Positions 26,723-35,959 of a stretch of 64,000 nucleotides of DNA are shown piece by piece. The stretch is from an uncultured Parabacteroides sp. (GTDB lineage Bacteria > Bacteroidota > Bacteroidia > Bacteroidales > Tannerellaceae): positions 155,851-219,850 of the forward strand of contig CAJTMR010000003.1 in NCBI GenBank assembly GCA_910577325.1. Reading direction: 5' to 3'. Below the pieces are notes generated by a model. The model was not told the DNA's origin and did no database searches. It saw nothing but the letters and a program-made list of their open reading frames with translations. The translations under genes and the position numbers were made by a program. Within the stretch, counting starts at the first letter, position 1. Each line of letters opens with the position of its first letter.

Positions 26723-27520
26723 TCATTTCAAAATTTCTTCCATGAATACCAACTTATCTCCCCAGCCATCTGCAAAAATATTTGGAGAATGGGTAGTCAG
26801 CAATATTTGACAATTCGGATTGATTTCCAATAAATACTCTATCAATTTGTCTTGCCAAGCCATATGCAAAGAAATTTCCGGTTCGTCCAACAATAAAATA
26901 GCCGGTTTTTGTTTCATGAGAAAAACCGTGAAAAGAAGAATCAACATTTGCTTCTCTCCGGAAGATAATTGATCGATAGTCAATAATACTCCTTTTTTAT
27001 TAAAGACAATCTCATTTTGCTTGATTTCAATCTTCTTCCCAGTAATTGAAAATAAATTATCAATCAACGCAAAAAGCGATTTTATACGGGATTGACTTAC
27101 ACCGGCATGATTTGAAACGATATCCAAACGATAATCCGTAAAAGAATACATTCCTTTTTGACGTTGATAAAGCAAGGCATCCAATTGCTGAGTCAATTGC
27201 GATTGGGCATTCTTCTTAGCAGACGGAATATCAAACGTATTGACATAACAAGTTTTGAGCGGGAGAATATCTTTAGTACGCTTTATCACACTTCCATCGA
27301 ACGTGGCAGTTCCTTTATCAAACTCCACTTCTACCGTATGTGCCACCTCTTTCAACTCCTTTGTTCCTCCCATCAACAAAAAACGAAGTGCATTCAGCAA
27401 AGTACTCTTCCCTGAACCGTTGTCACCCACTAATATATTTATCTTCGGGTCAATATCCATCCAATGAATATTTGCCGCACCTTTCCAAATACCGCCTATG
27501 TGTATATTTTTAATCGTCAT
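26723..27520 (-). CDS. ABC-type AAA ATPase of a PARIS-like pair (AriA-like)
   Basis: A 265-residue ATPase. Walker A is GDNGSGKST at residues 32-40, the signature is QLSSGEKQM near 190, Walker B is AILLLDEPEISLH near 212, and the switch His is in ILLTTHSPN near 243. It is compact and lacks a long coiled coil, unlike SMC or RecN. The downstream DUF4435 gene and 3-nt spacing match the organisation of PARIS (ATPase plus DUF4435). It could also belong to another ATPase/TOPRIM class. The pair sits between two glycosyltransferase genes in the same orientation. Confidence 0.78.
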   Translation of the reverse strand: MTIKNIHIGGIWKGAANIHWMDIDPKINILVGDNGSGKSTLLNALRFLLMGGTKELKEVAHTVEVEFDKGTATFDGSVIKRTKDILPLKTCYVNTFDIPSAKKNAQSQLTQQLDALLYQRQKGMYSFTDYRLDIVSNHAGVSQSRIKSLFALIDNLFSITGKKIEIKQNEIVFNKKGVLLTIDQLSSGEKQMLILLFTVFLMKQKPAILLLDEPEISLHMAWQDKLIEYLLEINPNCQILLTTHSPNIFADGWGDKLVFMEEILK

Positions 27521-27651
27521 TTAACTTTTTGATATATATTCACTTTTGCAAATGAAACCATTGTTCCGCATTCTGCCTAACGATAAGGCATTTTTCAATA
27601 CATGAACTCAGCAATCACCAAATCCTCCCTGTTTTAACTATAGCAACACAT

Positions 27652-27682
27652 GGGTTAAAATTGCTACCCTATACTTTAACCC
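27652..27682 (-). terminator. Hairpin between the GT-A gene and the PARIS-like pair
   Basis: GGGTTAAA (27652-27659) pairs with TTTAACCC (27675-27682) across a 15-nt loop, in the 191-bp gap downstream of the minus-strand GT-A gene. TAGCAA/TTGCTA half-sites add a second weak stem. It may partly separate the defence pair from the sugar genes upstream. No U-tract of note follows, so termination is uncertain. Confidence 0.35.
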
Positions 27683-27711
27683 TTGTTAGCTACAGCCTAT
27701 GTTTTCACCAA

Positions 27712-28608
27712 TCAATACATCTCCAAAATATATCGCAGTAATCTCTTATATGAAAAAAAGTTATTCTTAACAACTTCCCTATTAATTCGCTTATTATCCA
27801 TTACCCAACCAGGATGTTTCAATGGAATCGTCATTTTATGGGCAGGGACATACAATTTACTTGAGGCTTTCGAAGTATGGGTTGCGTTCACATTATTCAA
27901 CCCAATATTGGAGACCATATTCACAGCCGGATAAATCGATAACTGATGTTGTAATCTCAAAGTATAGTAATAAAACACCGCCCACGGATTAAGGCCATTC
28001 TTATGCGCCAAAGCATCAGAGATAAAAGAAGTGAAATAAATTTCTTCCCACTTATTACAGAACAAAGAAGAACGCCTATCTTTATGTTCAGTCCAAAACG
28101 GAAAATCCACATCCACGTTCTTCCACACACGCCGCCAAGTAGCCCATCCCCAAATATGTGTAATGGAACAGAAATCATAACTTAAACCATCTTTGACAAT
28201 TCCCGGTAGAAAACAATTTCCACCGATATGCCCGATTCGTTCATCATCTTTGTACTTAATCAACAACTCCTCGCAAAAAGGGAAAAAGGATAAATCAGGA
28301 AGACAATCATCTTCCAAAATAATACCATACTCTTCATTTTCAAAAAACCAAGAAATAGCTTCCGAAACAGCACGCTTACAACCTAAATTCTGATCTCGAA
28401 ACAGGGTTTTCAGTTCACACGGCCAATCAATTTGGTTAATAATTGTCCGAGTTTGTGAACAAGCCTCTTGTTCACCAGCTTTATACTCTCTCGCCCCATC
28501 AGCAGCTACATATAGACGTGCAGGCTTGATTTCACGAATACGATTAAAAACGACTGATGCATTATCAGGACGATTAAAGATTAAAAACAAAATAGGAACA
28601 GAGAACAT
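27712..28608 (-). CDS. GT-A fold nucleotide-sugar transferase, HlpA-like
   Basis: A 298-residue protein of the nucleotide-diphospho-sugar transferase superfamily. PILFLIFNRPDNASVVFNRI opens the fold, LYVAADGAR is the first strand-loop, the metal site is GIILEDDCLP near residue 100, and HIGGN followed by SITHIWGWATWRRVWK near 150-170 is typical of the group often annotated HlpA-like. It probably adds a sugar to the surface polysaccharide. Upstream (28767-28926) lies the broken start of another glycosyltransferase gene. Confidence 0.75.
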   Translation of the reverse strand: MFSVPILFLIFNRPDNASVVFNRIREIKPARLYVAADGAREYKAGEQEACSQTRTIINQIDWPCELKTLFRDQNLGCKRAVSEAISWFFENEEYGIILEDDCLPDLSFFPFCEELLIKYKDDERIGHIGGNCFLPGIVKDGLSYDFCSITHIWGWATWRRVWKNVDVDFPFWTEHKDRRSSLFCNKWEEIYFTSFISDALAHKNGLNPWAVFYYYTLRLQHQLSIYPAVNMVSNIGLNNVNATHTSKASSKLYVPAHKMTIPLKHPGWVMDNKRINREVVKNNFFSYKRLLRYILEMY

Positions 28609-28766
28609 TGTTTTTATTTTTTGTAATCTTTTGACAAATATCGGAAATAGTCACTACATGAAATTGGGAAATATACTACTCTCAAAAGTGCAAACAATAA
28701 ATTGTTTACATTTGAAGTTTTTCCCAATACAGAAAAATCTTCATTTATATATGGATAACGCACGGA

Positions 28767-28926
28767 TTACTCTTGCAAAATATTATATATCCCATCGGTC
28801 GAACAACCGTCTTGAATAATCAATTCATGAATTGGATATATTTGATTTATGATTGATTCGATTTGTTCTTTCAAAAATTTTTCGCCATTATAGGTACACA
28901 TTACAATAGAGATTTTTTTCTCTCAT
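28767..28926 (-). pseudogene. Truncated family 2 glycosyltransferase gene
   Basis: On the minus strand, from the ATG at 28926, codons ATG AGA GAA AAA meet a run of seven A residues. The glycosyltransferase frame continues only if one A is removed, and then reads ISIVMCTYNGEKFLKEQIES followed by IINQIYPIHELIIQDGCSTDG and a stop at 28767. These are the first ~50 residues of a GT2 enzyme (first strand, then the DGxSTDG loop). The rest of the gene is missing. Both the frameshift in the A run and the truncation make it non-functional as sequenced. Confidence 0.8.
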
Positions 28927-28990
28927 AACAGAAACAGAATACTTAATCATTGCTATTAAGAACAATTACTATATAAGTATCATTTTTATG

Positions 28991-30292
28991 TCACAAATAT
29001 TCCTTTATTTTATTAATAATATTTTGAGATGCAGTCATACCATTAGGTATATTCAAATATGTATCAAAAAACAATTTTCTTTGAGCATACATAGAGTCAT
29101 TATCTTGTATAACAACTTTTTCTATAAAAGTTGTTATATCATCTTCATTATTAACTCGATAATGAAGATTTAAAGCCTGTCTTCCAAAATAATTTAAGTT
29201 CTTTCTTCTATTAGTGAAGGATGAAAAAAGTACAGGTTTTAATGTATACAAGTATTCAATTAAAAAAGACCCACTGTCATGCATTAAAGCATCCGAAGTC
29301 AAAAAAAGATCAATATATTCCCCCTCTGCTAAAAAAGTATTTTCCGAATTTTCCCAAAAATCATAATAAGAATCTGTTCTTTTACTTCCCCACCCTTTAT
29401 GATTATATAATTTAGGCTTTAATAAAGGATGAGGTTTAAAAGCAATTTGAATTTTATCTTTATATTTAATTGCCAAGTTCATAAATAGATCTGACACTTT
29501 TAAAAAATCCGTATAACCATTACTTTCAATAGAATGATGTGGAGCCCATATTATTCTTTTAATCAAAGGATTTTTAATTTTCCAACAATCATTAATAACT
29601 TTATTTTTCAACAAAAACAAATCACAACCAGGATAACCACTAACATATACATTTTTTGCTTTTATAAACTCTTCTGAATACGATATTTGTTTATGAACTA
29701 ATGTTTCAGCAAAATGAATCCATAACAAATTATGAAACAAAAGATCAAAATATGCCCTTCCTTGAATTTCCATAAAGGCATATGGGACATAGCAAGTCAA
29801 TACATTTGGGAAATTACTTATCGCATACTCCTTCTTAGAAATACCCGAATATGGTCTCGAAAAAAATATAATATCAGGATTAATTTGAGCATGAACATCA
29901 ATCCAAGAATTGAGAACACTATCAAATGATTTTATAACTTTATATCCCTTAGATTTCATTAAAAGATATGTTTTATCCATATTTTCCCACATGAACTCAT
30001 CACCTCTTGCCAATTCAGGAACAACCAAAACCATTGGTTCAAAGCATGGATCATCATTCATTAGTTTATATAATAAATCATATTTCCAAATAGATGATAA
30101 CTGAGCAAAAAATACAACCTTAATTGACTTTTTTCCTTTTAATGCAAAAGCTAATTTTTCATTTCTATTTTGCTGATCAAAAATAAGTTTCTTTTCAACA
30201 GTGTGTCTTCTAATTACGGATTTTATAACAGAAACTTTATAACGATATTTTTCTGATACATATTTAGCATATAGACTATGAATCACTTGCAT
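28991..30292 (-). CDS. CDP-glycerol glycerophosphotransferase-family protein
   Basis: A 433-residue protein. The C-terminal half has family motifs of TagB/TagF-type polymerases (PF04464): RIIWAPHHSIESNGY near residue 265, IAFKPHPLLKP near 300, and SDALMHDSGSFLIEYLYTLK near 350. Those enzymes transfer a glycerophosphate, or a related CDP-activated alcohol phosphate, to a glycan acceptor. A CDP-alcohol substrate fits the adjacent fused cytidylyltransferase-like gene, whose stop codon is 1 bp before this ATG. It is AT-rich like its neighbours. It probably decorates or links the surface polysaccharide with a phospho-alcohol; the exact group is not known. Confidence 0.75.
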   Translation of the reverse strand: MQVIHSLYAKYVSEKYRYKVSVIKSVIRRHTVEKKLIFDQQNRNEKLAFALKGKKSIKVVFFAQLSSIWKYDLLYKLMNDDPCFEPMVLVVPELARGDEFMWENMDKTYLLMKSKGYKVIKSFDSVLNSWIDVHAQINPDIIFFSRPYSGISKKEYAISNFPNVLTCYVPYAFMEIQGRAYFDLLFHNLLWIHFAETLVHKQISYSEEFIKAKNVYVSGYPGCDLFLLKNKVINDCWKIKNPLIKRIIWAPHHSIESNGYTDFLKVSDLFMNLAIKYKDKIQIAFKPHPLLKPKLYNHKGWGSKRTDSYYDFWENSENTFLAEGEYIDLFLTSDALMHDSGSFLIEYLYTLKPVLFSSFTNRRKNLNYFGRQALNLHYRVNNEDDITTFIEKVVIQDNDSMYAQRKLFFDTYLNIPNGMTASQNIINKIKEYL

Positions 30293-30293
30293 A

Positions 30294-32105
30294 TCACAAC
30301 AACTCTTTTAAACATTTTATTATCAAATCATTGTCCTCTCTATTTCGAACAGCTATACGGATATAATTAGATGAATGAAAGGAAGATTTTGAAGCACAAT
30401 CCTTAATCAGAATATTATATTTTAGTAATAAAATATTAGCCAATGAAGTTGATGTAAATTTATTCAATACTTCACAAAGAAAATAATTAGCCTGCGATGG
30501 CAACACTCTTAAGTAATTTATAGATTTCAATTTATTGAAAAATCGTTTTCGTTCATCAACAAAAGAAATACATCCTCTTTTATATTCGTTTTCATACTTA
30601 GAATATATCTGTAAATAAAATTCCGCAAAAGAATTAATATTCCAAATCGAAATACTTTGCTTAATTTGAGACAAAAATAATTGATTTGAACTAGCTACTA
30701 CTCCCAATCGCAAACCTGGCACTCCAAATGATTTTGAAATACTTTTAACTACTATCAAATTGGAGAATTGCTCAAGAATATCATTTTTAAGCAATGAATT
30801 GGATGTTCCCCCTTCTGAAAAATCTACAAATGATTCATCAACTACAACAAAAATATTTTTTTCCTGCGCCCATGATAAAATTTCTAACAAATCTATAATC
30901 TGAATAAAATTCCCTGATGGATTATCCGGATTAATAAGTATTAAATTCTGAATATTCTTATCATCAAAATAATTAATAATATCTCTATACGTATATGAAA
31001 AATCTCTATTTGAAGGAGTATATACCAAAAGGTCTTCTGACTTTTTTCTATTTGGATATTCTTCAAATGTAGGTTTAATAATACCAATAACACCAGATAA
31101 AGACTCCATCAAACATTTTATTAACTCAGCAGCACCATTTCCCACACAGACATATTCGCTCTTAATAGAGAAACATTTAGCAGCCAACATATTATTAACA
31201 GTCTGGCCAGAAGGATATTCTGTCAACAAAGATATAAAATTTGATTTAATTTCATCAATCATTTTTTGAGGAGGAAAATAAGGGTTTACCAAATAACAAA
31301 AATCGACTAACTTAGGAAAACGCCAATATCCCCCATATCTTTTCTGTAATAATAAAAGCCTTTCATTTTCAGAAGAAAATATAGTTTCTGCAATATCCAA
31401 ATCTTGGACATCATCAATCTCATACCAATTTTCATTTTCCAATACAAAAGCTTTTAACTCTGTCTTATGTATTGCAGTAATAACCTTTAAAACTTCCTCA
31501 TAATAAGCATTTTTTCCAAATGCAGTACTATATGCTTGTAAAAATGGAACATAATATTTTTGAATAAAATCTTTACTAAATTTATATATATTAACAGTTT
31601 TGTAATAATTATGAATTTCATTATAACTAAATGAATCCTTCGAAATAAAATTCAAGATCTTCTTATTTTCATCAATATCAACAACAGTTCCATCCATCCA
31701 ATTTTCATAACTTGCTACAGCAACAAGATTTGGATATGGATCCAATATCATTTTTTTTATAATCAAAGGATCAAAAATAACATCTGACTCTAATAATAAG
31801 GTATCATCTAATAGCAAATAGTCCTTTGCTAAATATAAAGAATAAATATTATTTGTAGTTTCATATATTTCATTTTCAACATATTCGATATTTAGTTCAT
31901 CATACCTATTACCTATATATTTTTTTAAGTTATCACCACCATATCCTACAACAATTACAACCCGTTCTAATGAAAACGGTAATAACGACTTTAAAGTACG
32001 ATCAATTAAAGTCACATCATTCACCTTAATCATGCACTTTGTATTATGTTTAGTCAATGTTCCCAAACGCCGTCCCATCCCTGCGGCCAATATAACTGCT
32101 TGCAT
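30294..32105 (-). CDS. Sugar/choline-type nucleotidyltransferase fused to a class I/II aminotransferase
   Basis: A 603-residue fusion. Residues 1-245 form an NTP-transferase (LicC-like) domain: AVILAAGMGRRLG with the nucleotide-binding glycines, MIKVNDVTLIDRTL, and ETTNNIYSLYLA near 82. Residues about 265-603 form a fold-type I PLP enzyme close to histidinol-phosphate aminotransferase and threonine-phosphate decarboxylase: INPDNPSGNF near 395, VVVDESFVDF near 430, and the PLP lysine in VVKSISKSFGVPGLRLG near 460. Such a fusion could make a small amino-alcohol phosphate and activate it with CTP, for example CDP-ethanolamine or CDP-serinol, for the transferase encoded next. The product is inferred, not proven. 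No frameshift joins the halves. Confidence 0.8.
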   Translation of the reverse strand: MQAVILAAGMGRRLGTLTKHNTKCMIKVNDVTLIDRTLKSLLPFSLERVVIVVGYGGDNLKKYIGNRYDELNIEYVENEIYETTNNIYSLYLAKDYLLLDDTLLLESDVIFDPLIIKKMILDPYPNLVAVASYENWMDGTVVDIDENKKILNFISKDSFSYNEIHNYYKTVNIYKFSKDFIQKYYVPFLQAYSTAFGKNAYYEEVLKVITAIHKTELKAFVLENENWYEIDDVQDLDIAETIFSSENERLLLLQKRYGGYWRFPKLVDFCYLVNPYFPPQKMIDEIKSNFISLLTEYPSGQTVNNMLAAKCFSIKSEYVCVGNGAAELIKCLMESLSGVIGIIKPTFEEYPNRKKSEDLLVYTPSNRDFSYTYRDIINYFDDKNIQNLILINPDNPSGNFIQIIDLLEILSWAQEKNIFVVVDESFVDFSEGGTSNSLLKNDILEQFSNLIVVKSISKSFGVPGLRLGVVASSNQLFLSQIKQSISIWNINSFAEFYLQIYSKYENEYKRGCISFVDERKRFFNKLKSINYLRVLPSQANYFLCEVLNKFTSTSLANILLLKYNILIKDCASKSSFHSSNYIRIAVRNREDNDLIIKCLKELL

Positions 32106-32106
32106 A

Positions 32107-33168
32107 TTAATATAAGTTTTTAGTTAAATAAAATCCGCTAACATTCTTTTCTATCTCTTTTCTCAAATCCATTCTACTCATATCAAAAAAAGACAAAAAA
32201 TTCAATTTTGAAAAATCTACAAAAAAAGATTTTTCAAAATTAGTACACATAATATACCGACTAGGATTAGATGTTATTGTTCCCAAAAATAATTCACTAT
32301 TCTTTAGCAGCTCAATCGATGCAAAAAATCTCATCATTTTTTCTTTCTTTTTAACAGGATTCATTTTAGAGAACTCTCTATTATAATAACCATTTTCCGA
32401 AGATTCACAAAACGAAAACCAATTATATTCTGGAGCCTTAGACCTTAATAACTTCAGAACATTGTAATCATCCGTCAATACAAACACGTTCTTAATATCA
32501 GATATTTTTTTAATATTTTCCAAATAAAAATCAACAGAATGCAAAGAATGCTCAATACATTTATCCCCCCCCCTGATTTGACAGGAGATATATCCAACAG
32601 GGAGAGATAATTCTTCAATTATTTTATTTATAGCCTGTCTTGTTGCTGAATTAAACTGCCACACTATGGAATCTAATAATTTAAAACTTTCCACATAATT
32701 ACCTTCAAAGCCCAAACCTGGAAAAGAATAGTTTTTATTTAGAAAATCAATCTTTGCTCTTATATCTTGACTAAAATATTGAATATCATTCCTGAAAAAT
32801 TTTATTATTTTTCCGCATAGATGATAAAAATCCAGTTTTAACTTCCATTTCAATGTAGGAGATTCTGATTCAGCACGAAAATTCCATATTGAAGAGAGAG
32901 TTTGCCTCTTATGAAAATTGACATAAGAATGAAATTTATCATGTACCTCTTCACAAAATGGTTGAAAATAATCACTCCAACCATCCTTAAACCCAAAATT
33001 TGAATCTTGAGAATACAATCTTAACTGTATATTATTTTCCAAACAATACATCATTATTTCAATCATATAGCTATATTCACAAAAAAAGCCTGCATCAATA
33101 CCTACATGAAAAACACAATTCTTACTATAAGATTTATTTAATTCTTTATATTTTTCTGTTATATTCAT
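32107..33168 (-). CDS. Fucosyltransferase-like (NodZ/FUT8-type fold) glycosyltransferase
   Basis: A 353-residue protein from the ATG at 33168; an in-frame TTG 15 nt upstream is less likely. The C-terminal half carries motifs reminiscent of GT23-type fucosyltransferases: SCQIRGGDKCIEHSLHSVDF near residue 195, VFVLTDDYNVLKLLRSKAP near 235, and FLGTITSNPSRYIM near 305. The N-terminal third is unrecognised, with HVGIDAGFFCEYSYMIE as a probable start of the fold. Donor and linkage are unknown, and no GDP-fucose synthesis genes are in the window. It starts 1 bp from the end of the fusion gene, so the three genes 28991-33168 are tightly coupled. Confidence 0.5.
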   Translation of the reverse strand: MNITEKYKELNKSYSKNCVFHVGIDAGFFCEYSYMIEIMMYCLENNIQLRLYSQDSNFGFKDGWSDYFQPFCEEVHDKFHSYVNFHKRQTLSSIWNFRAESESPTLKWKLKLDFYHLCGKIIKFFRNDIQYFSQDIRAKIDFLNKNYSFPGLGFEGNYVESFKLLDSIVWQFNSATRQAINKIIEELSLPVGYISCQIRGGDKCIEHSLHSVDFYLENIKKISDIKNVFVLTDDYNVLKLLRSKAPEYNWFSFCESSENGYYNREFSKMNPVKKKEKMMRFFASIELLKNSELFLGTITSNPSRYIMCTNFEKSFFVDFSKLNFLSFFDMSRMDLRKEIEKNVSGFYLTKNLY

Positions 33169-33183
33169 ATCTGTTATTTCCAA

Positions 33184-33564
33184 ATTATTCTTTTATTCAA
33201 GCAATCGACCTGTAACGAATCAAAGGTTTATCATAATAAAATAATCCCCTAATCCTCATATGATAATAACCAGCCATCTATTGTGACAATAAAAATAATG
33301 AAGAAAGGATATATAGATTTTCTCAGTTGAGATGTCTTTCAATATATAAGTATTAAACGAATAACTTACAATATTCCTTTCTCTCGACATTAAAAAATCT
33401 CCATTACATATATTACATAATCCGTATACATCAAAATCCTCTACTTCCAACTAAGCACTTAAAAAAATCTCTATTTTATGGATTTCTCGAATATCTTCTT
33501 GGTCACAAGCACAATATACTTCCCTAAGATTAAAATAACATCTGCTCAAAATTTCAATTTAACC
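33184..33564 (-). other. Gap with short protein-like fragments, no intact gene recognised
   Basis: The minus strand holds a ~34-codon stretch (LREVYCACDQEDIREIHKIE, stop near 33451) and a 64-codon frame at 33256-33450 (MEVEDFDVYGLCNICNGDF). Both are AT-rich and match no family I know. They may be debris from a lost cluster gene between the flippase and the fucosyltransferase-like gene. No promoter or RNA is evident. Confidence 0.35.
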
Positions 33565-35013
33565 TTAAGACATTCTTGCCATTTTTTTTAGATATTCAAC
33601 TGATTCATAAAAAAGTACAGATTTACTACATAGCATTATTAAAACATAAAAAAGCACAGAGGTCAATATCTTTACAACTAATGAAAAAACATGATTTTCA
33701 ATATCTTTTGTAAATAAATAGGCTATAGCAAGAACTACTCCTGTTATAAACAAATAAGGTTTTATATCCCTTAAGATCATAGTAACTGTTAAGTTTATTT
33801 CCCTATTTACAAAATACCCCCAATAAACCAAAAACAACATATAAACACCAACATATACAAATGCCATAGCCAAAATACCCCATTGACAAACAAGAAAAAC
33901 AGAAACAATTTGTACAATTCCCTGAAAAACATTGCCCACAAGAATAAGATCCGACCTTCCACGAGATATTAATAATTGAATGTATAAGGTATATATAAAA
34001 TTAAATGCACCCCATACACACAAAATCTGCAATATAGGAACAGAAGGCAACCATTTATCACCAATTGCAACTAAAATAAAATCTTCTGCAATAAATGCCA
34101 ATCCAAACATTAAAGGAAAAGAAACAAATGAACCAAATCGTAACATCTTACGCACTACACCCAATTGCCGTTCGGTATCAGAAAATATCTCTACAAAAAC
34201 AGGTTGAGCCACCATATTCAACATACCAGAAATAGGTTGCACTGCCATTACTAACCATTTATTACCTTGGGTATAAAATCCAACTTGCCTTGCATCATAA
34301 AAACGGCCTAGCACTACCGAAAAAATATTAGCATTCACTTGCTGGACAATACTTGTCAAAAACAACTTCATACTAAAAGAAAACAGCCCCCTTAACGGAC
34401 TAAAATCAATATCCAAAGTAGGTTTCCAAGGAGAAATTATCAAACGTAACACTGCTCCTCCTGCCACATAAACAAAATTTTGTAAAGCCAAAGCCCAATA
34501 AGCATATCCATATGCTGCCAAAATAACTCCAACTACACTTGAAACTAATATCATGATGATATCAATCATAGCTTGCAATTTTACAGCCAAACGTTTAAAC
34601 AAAATGGTATATGATACAGATGCTATACCCGAAAAGAAAAAATTCAAAAAAACAATACGAGATAAAGAAATTAATTCTGGACGTTTATAAAATTCAGCAA
34701 TTAAAGGAGCACTAAAAAACAATATCAAGTAACAAAATAATCCGACAAAAAAAGTAAACCAAAATACAGCATTATAATCTTTATGATTAGCATCTTTCTT
34801 ATTTGTCAGAGCCACAGAAAAACCACTATTAATTATTGCATTTGCAATACCCGAAAAAACAGCAAGCATCCCTATAAGCCCATAATCTTCAGCATTTAAA
34901 ACACGAGCTAAATAAACTCCAAAGCATGCCCCTAATATCTGTTGCACCCCCTTACTCAATCCTCCCCAAAAAAGCCCATTAGCAGTCTTTTCCTTCAGTG
35001 TCTGTTCCGCCAT
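33565..35013 (-). CDS. Wzx-type polysaccharide flippase (PST/MOP family)
   Basis: A 482-residue membrane protein with about 12-14 helices and the family opening TLKEKTANGLFWGGLSKGVQ followed by FGVYLARVLNAEDYGLIGML. Such proteins move undecaprenyl-linked oligosaccharide units across the inner membrane. The ATG at 35013 overlaps the TGA of the FkbM gene (TGATG), which favours this start over an in-frame TTG 9 nt upstream. Its presence implies a Wzx/Wzy-type pathway, yet no Wzy polymerase is recognised in the window. Confidence 0.9.
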   Translation of the reverse strand: MAEQTLKEKTANGLFWGGLSKGVQQILGACFGVYLARVLNAEDYGLIGMLAVFSGIANAIINSGFSVALTNKKDANHKDYNAVFWFTFFVGLFCYLILFFSAPLIAEFYKRPELISLSRIVFLNFFFSGIASVSYTILFKRLAVKLQAMIDIIMILVSSVVGVILAAYGYAYWALALQNFVYVAGGAVLRLIISPWKPTLDIDFSPLRGLFSFSMKLFLTSIVQQVNANIFSVVLGRFYDARQVGFYTQGNKWLVMAVQPISGMLNMVAQPVFVEIFSDTERQLGVVRKMLRFGSFVSFPLMFGLAFIAEDFILVAIGDKWLPSVPILQILCVWGAFNFIYTLYIQLLISRGRSDLILVGNVFQGIVQIVSVFLVCQWGILAMAFVYVGVYMLFLVYWGYFVNREINLTVTMILRDIKPYLFITGVVLAIAYLFTKDIENHVFSLVVKILTSVLFYVLIMLCSKSVLFYESVEYLKKMARMS

Positions 35014-35906
35014 CAACTCCAAAATCGTATAATCGCCGAACGCATTTCCTTCTCAAAATACAAATAACCCGGCTGTATACTTGTCTTCAAATTAAAATTC
35101 TTCAACTCTGATTCTATAACCTTTTTGTCATCATGCAAATGATAAATACAAACTGATCCACCGATCAGCTGTCCATGCCCCAAAATATGAGCAGCCCCTT
35201 TCAATGCCTTTCTCTCATACCCTTCTATATCCATTTTAAAGAATAAGTTATCGATAGATCTTCCTTTACTTTGAAAGAATGTATCCAATGTTATATTGTT
35301 ATCATCATCCACATCACTTACATATTTGCGGACAATCGTTATTTTATCTTTCCAAGGAGCAAATGTTGCCTCCAACGCCTCTATCCAGTTTTCGTCACAT
35401 TCAAAAAGATAAGCATGATCGATATAATCGATAGTATCAAGCGTAAATATAGCCTCGGCTGCACCAATATCCAATAATGTTTTACCTTTCAATTCTTCAT
35501 AAGAATCAACATACCGATGCGCAGAACGTTGATCTTGTTCAATCAAAAGCCCTCGATATGAAGCTTCGGCACGTGCCTGCATATCCCGTTTAAAATAAAG
35601 TTTCTTTCCATTATGAACCACATACGGCAAACCATTCGTATTATCTACATTCACTTCATAATGCTGCTCGTCATACTCTTTTTTCCAAACATACGGATAT
35701 GGGGAATTGCCAGCAATTCCCCAAGCTTTATAAGCTTGCTCTATTTCATTTTTAGGAGAGAAGATGGAATAATACAATTTATACCGATACCATCTTATTG
35801 TCCCAAGGAAATTACGGATAAGCAACAGTAAATGTCCTAAAAAAGCTTTATAAATAACCTTACGTGTTTTCTCTGGAACCATTTTTCTATACAATTTTGC
35901 AAACAT
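35013..35906 (-). CDS. FkbM-family methyltransferase
   Basis: A 297-residue SAM-dependent O-methyltransferase. GKTLLDIGAAEAIFTLDTID near residue 140 is the SAM-binding motif I, FECDENWIEALEATF motif II, and LFFKMDIEGYERKALKGAA near 225 is the hallmark FkbM segment. The N-terminal ~100 residues have a hydrophobic stretch (GHLLLLIRNFLG) that may contact the membrane. FkbM enzymes in polysaccharide clusters commonly methylate sugar hydroxyls. It is translationally coupled to the flippase. Confidence 0.85.
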   Translation of the reverse strand: MFAKLYRKMVPEKTRKVIYKAFLGHLLLLIRNFLGTIRWYRYKLYYSIFSPKNEIEQAYKAWGIAGNSPYPYVWKKEYDEQHYEVNVDNTNGLPYVVHNGKKLYFKRDMQARAEASYRGLLIEQDQRSAHRYVDSYEELKGKTLLDIGAAEAIFTLDTIDYIDHAYLFECDENWIEALEATFAPWKDKITIVRKYVSDVDDDNNITLDTFFQSKGRSIDNLFFKMDIEGYERKALKGAAHILGHGQLIGGSVCIYHLHDDKKVIESELKNFNLKTSIQPGYLYFEKEMRSAIIRFWS

Positions 35907-35959
35907 AAATAATTAAATTATAAGATTTAACCATATAACTTCTAATAAACAAACACCTC

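Noticed and set aside
27521..27711. Third gene-end duplication around the PARIS-like pair
   Set aside because: The 3' end of the GT-A gene was compared with the sequence after the DUF4435 gene; no repeat beyond a few bases was found.
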